From Cucumis sativus (taxonomy: Eukaryota; Streptophyta; Magnoliopsida; Cucurbitales; Cucurbitaceae), in assembly GCF_000004075.3 (NCBI RefSeq), contig NC_026656.2, positions 20,098,607 to 20,162,606 on the forward strand: a DNA stretch of 64,000 nucleotides, read 5' to 3'. Position numbers and translations under genes: made by a program. The notes beneath the pieces were generated by a model, which was not told where the DNA came from, made no database searches, and saw only the letters and a program-made list of their open reading frames with translations. Shown piece after piece: positions 61,301-64,000 of the stretch. Numbering within the stretch: position 1 is the first letter of the stretch; each line of letters opens with the position of its first letter.

Positions 61301-63386
61301 GCATTCTATTGTATAGCCAATTGAACCTGGAACTTTATTGTTCTCGTTCTATGAGAAACGTAGATTGGACCTGTTTCTCAATGTGTGGTTTGGTATGTTT
61401 ATTGTTTTTGTGTTTGATTATTAATTTGGTTATCCATTTTGGGAAAAAGGTTGGCCCCGGATCTATTTTACGAGGGCCTGTAGATGATGCAACAAAAAAT
61501 GCTGTGTAAGTTTGAAACTGGCCTTTGTTTCTTATCTCTTGCGTATCAGTTATCCTTTCAAACCTACTAATTTTCATTTTCGCATTCCATAGAACTCCTA
61601 AGCTCTACTGTGAAGACAAAGACTGCCCCGTGGAACTATTTTATCCTCCTGAAGATTGCAATGTGAACTCATCACTTGCTTTCACTCTCCAGGTGCTTAT
61701 CAGAATGGAACGGAGTATGCCATGGATTTTACATTTCTGTAGTGATATGACACTTTGTTACCTTTTCAGATCTGCAGAGTTGAAGATATCACTGTAGAGG
61801 GACTTATCAAAGGTTCGGTTGTTCATTTCCACAGGGCAAGAACAATAACTGTCCAGTCTCATGGGATGATCAGTGCATCTGGGATGGGTAGGTTGATTCG
61901 TGTCCTCATGTATCACATGCTTGGGTTTTCATTTATTTTTTTTGCTTTGCCATGCATCCTCACACTCACACCCAAAAGTTCTGATATATAGGGGCTTAAT
62001 TTTGAAGTTCTAATAATATGATAATTGATAAACAAGCTTACCCCTATCTTATATTAACTGACAATGTGCTGTTCTGTTTTGCATTGGAAGCTAATTTTTG
62101 TATGACTTAGTGGCGTGTTAGATTTTTGGAGTCTGTTAGAGTTTTAAGAGAGAAGTGTTGTCACCAAGTGGAATAAGCAATGAGGGCAGTAACTTTCATG
62201 GAGAATTTTGCACGAGGCTTACTCCAGGAGAAGTTCTGGTTTCAGAGAATTGTCTGGATTATCTCTTGTTAGGAGAAACTTCCCCGGGAGTATTTATGGT
62301 AGGAGAAACAAATTTGGGAAATGTTCAGTAAAAAACTTCTTTCTGGAGTTTCATCTCTAATTTAATGTTTTTCTTACAAAAAAAGTTTTTTCAATTTTTA
62401 TAACTACGTTTTTGTTATCCCTTGAATTTTCACTTGGGTTGATGCCTTATCACTGATACTAATGTTTAATAAAATATCAATTGTATCCTATCCAGTATCC
62501 ACTCCGTCCCTTCGGAAAAATCAAGGAAAAACCATACAAGGATTACTGACAAAGGGAGGGTGCTTAGGTTCAAAGTTGCCTAGAGAACTATCTTTCTACT
62601 TGTCAATTCTATTCACTTGTTTTTTGTTTCTAGCTTATACAATGTAGCCGTATTTGGTTGGAAAAAACACTTCTTTTTCTTTTCTAATTTGAACATTTTT
62701 GCAATTGCAGGGTGCACTGGAGGTGTGGGAAGAGGGAATGCCATAGGCAATGGTATATACAGTGGTGGTGGGTATGGTGGTAGAGGTGGGGTAGGATGCT
62801 TCGATAATAACTGTGTCCCAGGTGGCATCTCTTATGGGGAAGCAGATCTTCCCTGTGAGCTTGGTAGCGGTAGCGGAAATGACAGTTTAGCCAGTTTCTC
62901 TTCAGGAGGAGGCATTATAGGTGAGTTTATATTGCATGTTCTTTGTGGGATGTTCTTTTCAATTTTGAGACCTTATTCTAGATGAATAAGCTTCTATTAA
63001 ATTAGCTCAATAGTCATTTAATTCCTTTACTATATTTTTGTTATATATGCAGTGATGGGCTCATTAGCGCATCCGTTGTCAAGCTTGCTCATTGAAGGCT
63101 CAGTGACATCTGATGGAGACAATTTCAACGGAACTGCAGGAGTAAAAAAGTTGACTGATATTCAAGAGTCTACAGGCCCTGGGGGAGGATCTGGTGGAAC
63201 TATTCTTTTGTTTGTTCATACCATGGCTCTTCGTTCATCTGCTATTCTTTCAAGTGCTGGTGGATATAGTCTAGCAAATGGAAGTGGTGGAGGTGGTGGA
63301 GGAAGGATTCACTTTCACTGGGCCGACATACCTACAGGAGACGTGTACCAGCCCATTGCTAGTGTGAAAGGACACATTGGTACCCG
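55340..63386 (+). CDS. Large glycine-rich secretory/membrane protein of unknown function, 5' part (gene continues beyond window)
   Basis: Eleven exons: 55340-56166, 56440-56555, 57719-57927, 59151-59270, 60518-60646, 60730-60855, 61450-61505, 61593-61692, 61770-61887, 62711-62920, 63053-63386. Phases agree at every join; 781 codons plus 2 nt. The protein starts with a signal peptide or anchor (ISLLFLVILVLVTVFRFVL), then a short proline run (PPAPPPPPPHPP, residues 52-63). A luminal part with many N-glycosylation sites follows. Glycine-rich blocks recur: GGGHGGRGACC, GGDGGTKGGGGSGGS, GGDGYGGGGGGRIAVD, GGGYGGRGGVGC and GGGGGGRIHFHW. Repeated 'G-rich, then GRI or GGSIYI, then hydrophobic' blocks suggest tandem beta-rich modules. 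Known: this matches, by recall, a conserved plant family (Arabidopsis At5g11700, At5g47020, At4g32920; about 1,450 residues) annotated only as glycine-rich protein. The C-terminal half is outside the window. Introns 2-4 exceed 1 kb and carry repeats. Confidence 0.88.
59370..59800. mobile_element. MITE-like inverted-repeat element in an intron
   Basis: The left side (GCACAAACTTTAGTTTGTGG, then CGATTTAGTC) is the imperfect reverse complement of the right side (GGACTAAATTACTACAAATC, then AAAGTTTATGGACT). Between them are further AATTTTAGTCCCTGAA and CAAGGACTAATTTATAC type motifs. This TTTAGTCC/GGACTAAA pattern is found in many dicot genomes. It lies in intron 4 of the glycine-rich protein gene. 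Ends are approximate and no target duplication was found. Confidence 0.55.
60899..60966. repeat. CATA/TACG compound microsatellite
   Basis: Tandem CATA units interrupted by TGTG and ending TACGTACGTATG, in an intron of the glycine-rich protein gene. Confidence 0.7.
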
Positions 63387-64000
63387 GTTTGTACATTTGA
63401 CCATACTAAGTTCTATGTTATGGTGTTCATTTCTAAACTCTGGCAATGGTACAGGATACGTGTTTGGCAACTCAATTATCAGGCTTCTTATTTTGGATTT
63501 TGGGTCATTCAGGAGTTCTTCTTCTTCCTTTTTTTTGTGGAATAAAAAGAAACCACCACATGCCTAAGGGACCAAAGGACAAGCCTACAAAGCATCCTTT
63601 CTCGAAACAGAAGGAGCTTGAAGGCTCTTCAATCTTAAGCAATAGCATGGGTTTGGTAACCCATTAGTTGCAAAATGTACTAGGTCGTCAACTATACTCC
63701 TTATTTGAAAAGATCCTAACGTTGCTTTATCTCTTGTTCCTCAGAAAAGGAAAGAGAGAACCTTGCGTTCCATTCTTTTCAAATTATTCGTAAGGTAGCA
63801 GTGCAGCGTTGGAGCATAGCACTTTGGCCTTTTTCTCTAACCACCACCCATAAAGAGCCTCTAGAAAGCAAATTTTCAATATGGTTAGGTCTGCACAATG
63901 GAAGCACAAATAAATTACAAAAAATTGCCGAATTTTGGGAGCAAAACTGTAAACTGTGAAGTGATATGAGAAGAATTCTTTGCTCCCTTTGCACACAACG
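63387..64000 (+). other. Intron of the glycine-rich protein gene to the window edge
   Basis: After the donor CG|GTTTGT at 63386/63387 no further exon of the family is visible. The expected continuation (cysteine-rich part in known relatives) must lie beyond 64000. The stretch at about 63550-63680 is more GC-rich and may be a repeat fragment, but I cannot name it. Confidence 0.5.

Overview
This is a eukaryotic nuclear window from a flowering plant. It has AT-rich spacers, genes split by short GT-AG introns, TATA boxes, CT-rich leaders, MITEs, and plant-specific families: a sucrose transporter, a DOG1-domain protein, an LRR receptor kinase, an RCD1/SRO protein, a plastid sigma factor and an EPFL peptide. 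Several copies of an AT-rich inverted repeat (AAATATTTACAAATATAGCAAAA-type ends around short CTATCA/TGATAG motifs) look to me like a repeat common in Cucurbitaceae. My best guess is a cucurbit, but only 'eudicot' is secure.

Layout. 1-1737 (-): 5' part of a SUT4-type sucrose transporter, running off the left edge. 6701-7414 (+): intronless DOG1-domain protein. 9295-12207 (+): CEPR1/XIP1-type LRR receptor kinase, two exons. 19951-21648 (+): RCD1/SRO protein (WWE, PARP-like, RST), four exons. 36862-40924 (+): inositol-tetrakisphosphate 1-kinase, ten exons. 42631-43170 (-): EPFL1/2/3-type secreted cysteine-rich peptide, two exons. 48980-52475 (+): chloroplast RNA polymerase sigma factor, SIG3/sigC-like, seven exons. 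55340-63386 and beyond (+): first eleven exons of a large glycine-rich secretory or membrane protein of unknown function.

Six of the eight genes are complete. All their exon joins were worked out by hand and keep frame. The genes do not form a pathway; they are ordinary dispersed plant genes. Two (CEPR1-like and EPFL-like) belong to peptide-signalling families, but they need not act together.

The spacers (about 5, 7.7, 15 and 6 kb) hold no further gene I can support. They do hold recognisable repeat biology: a 370-bp hAT-type MITE with a perfect 8-bp target duplication (30630-30999), a decayed Mutator-like element with a piece of transposase zinc-finger region (46800-48490), four tRNA-promoter-like (SINE-like) relics, a hairpin MITE in an intron of the last gene, and a perfect 23-bp inverted repeat. 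One unexplained item is an 81-codon open frame without ATG but with coding-like composition (31500-31745, minus). I found no CRISPR array, rRNA, tRNA, bacterial operon or clearly new multi-gene system.
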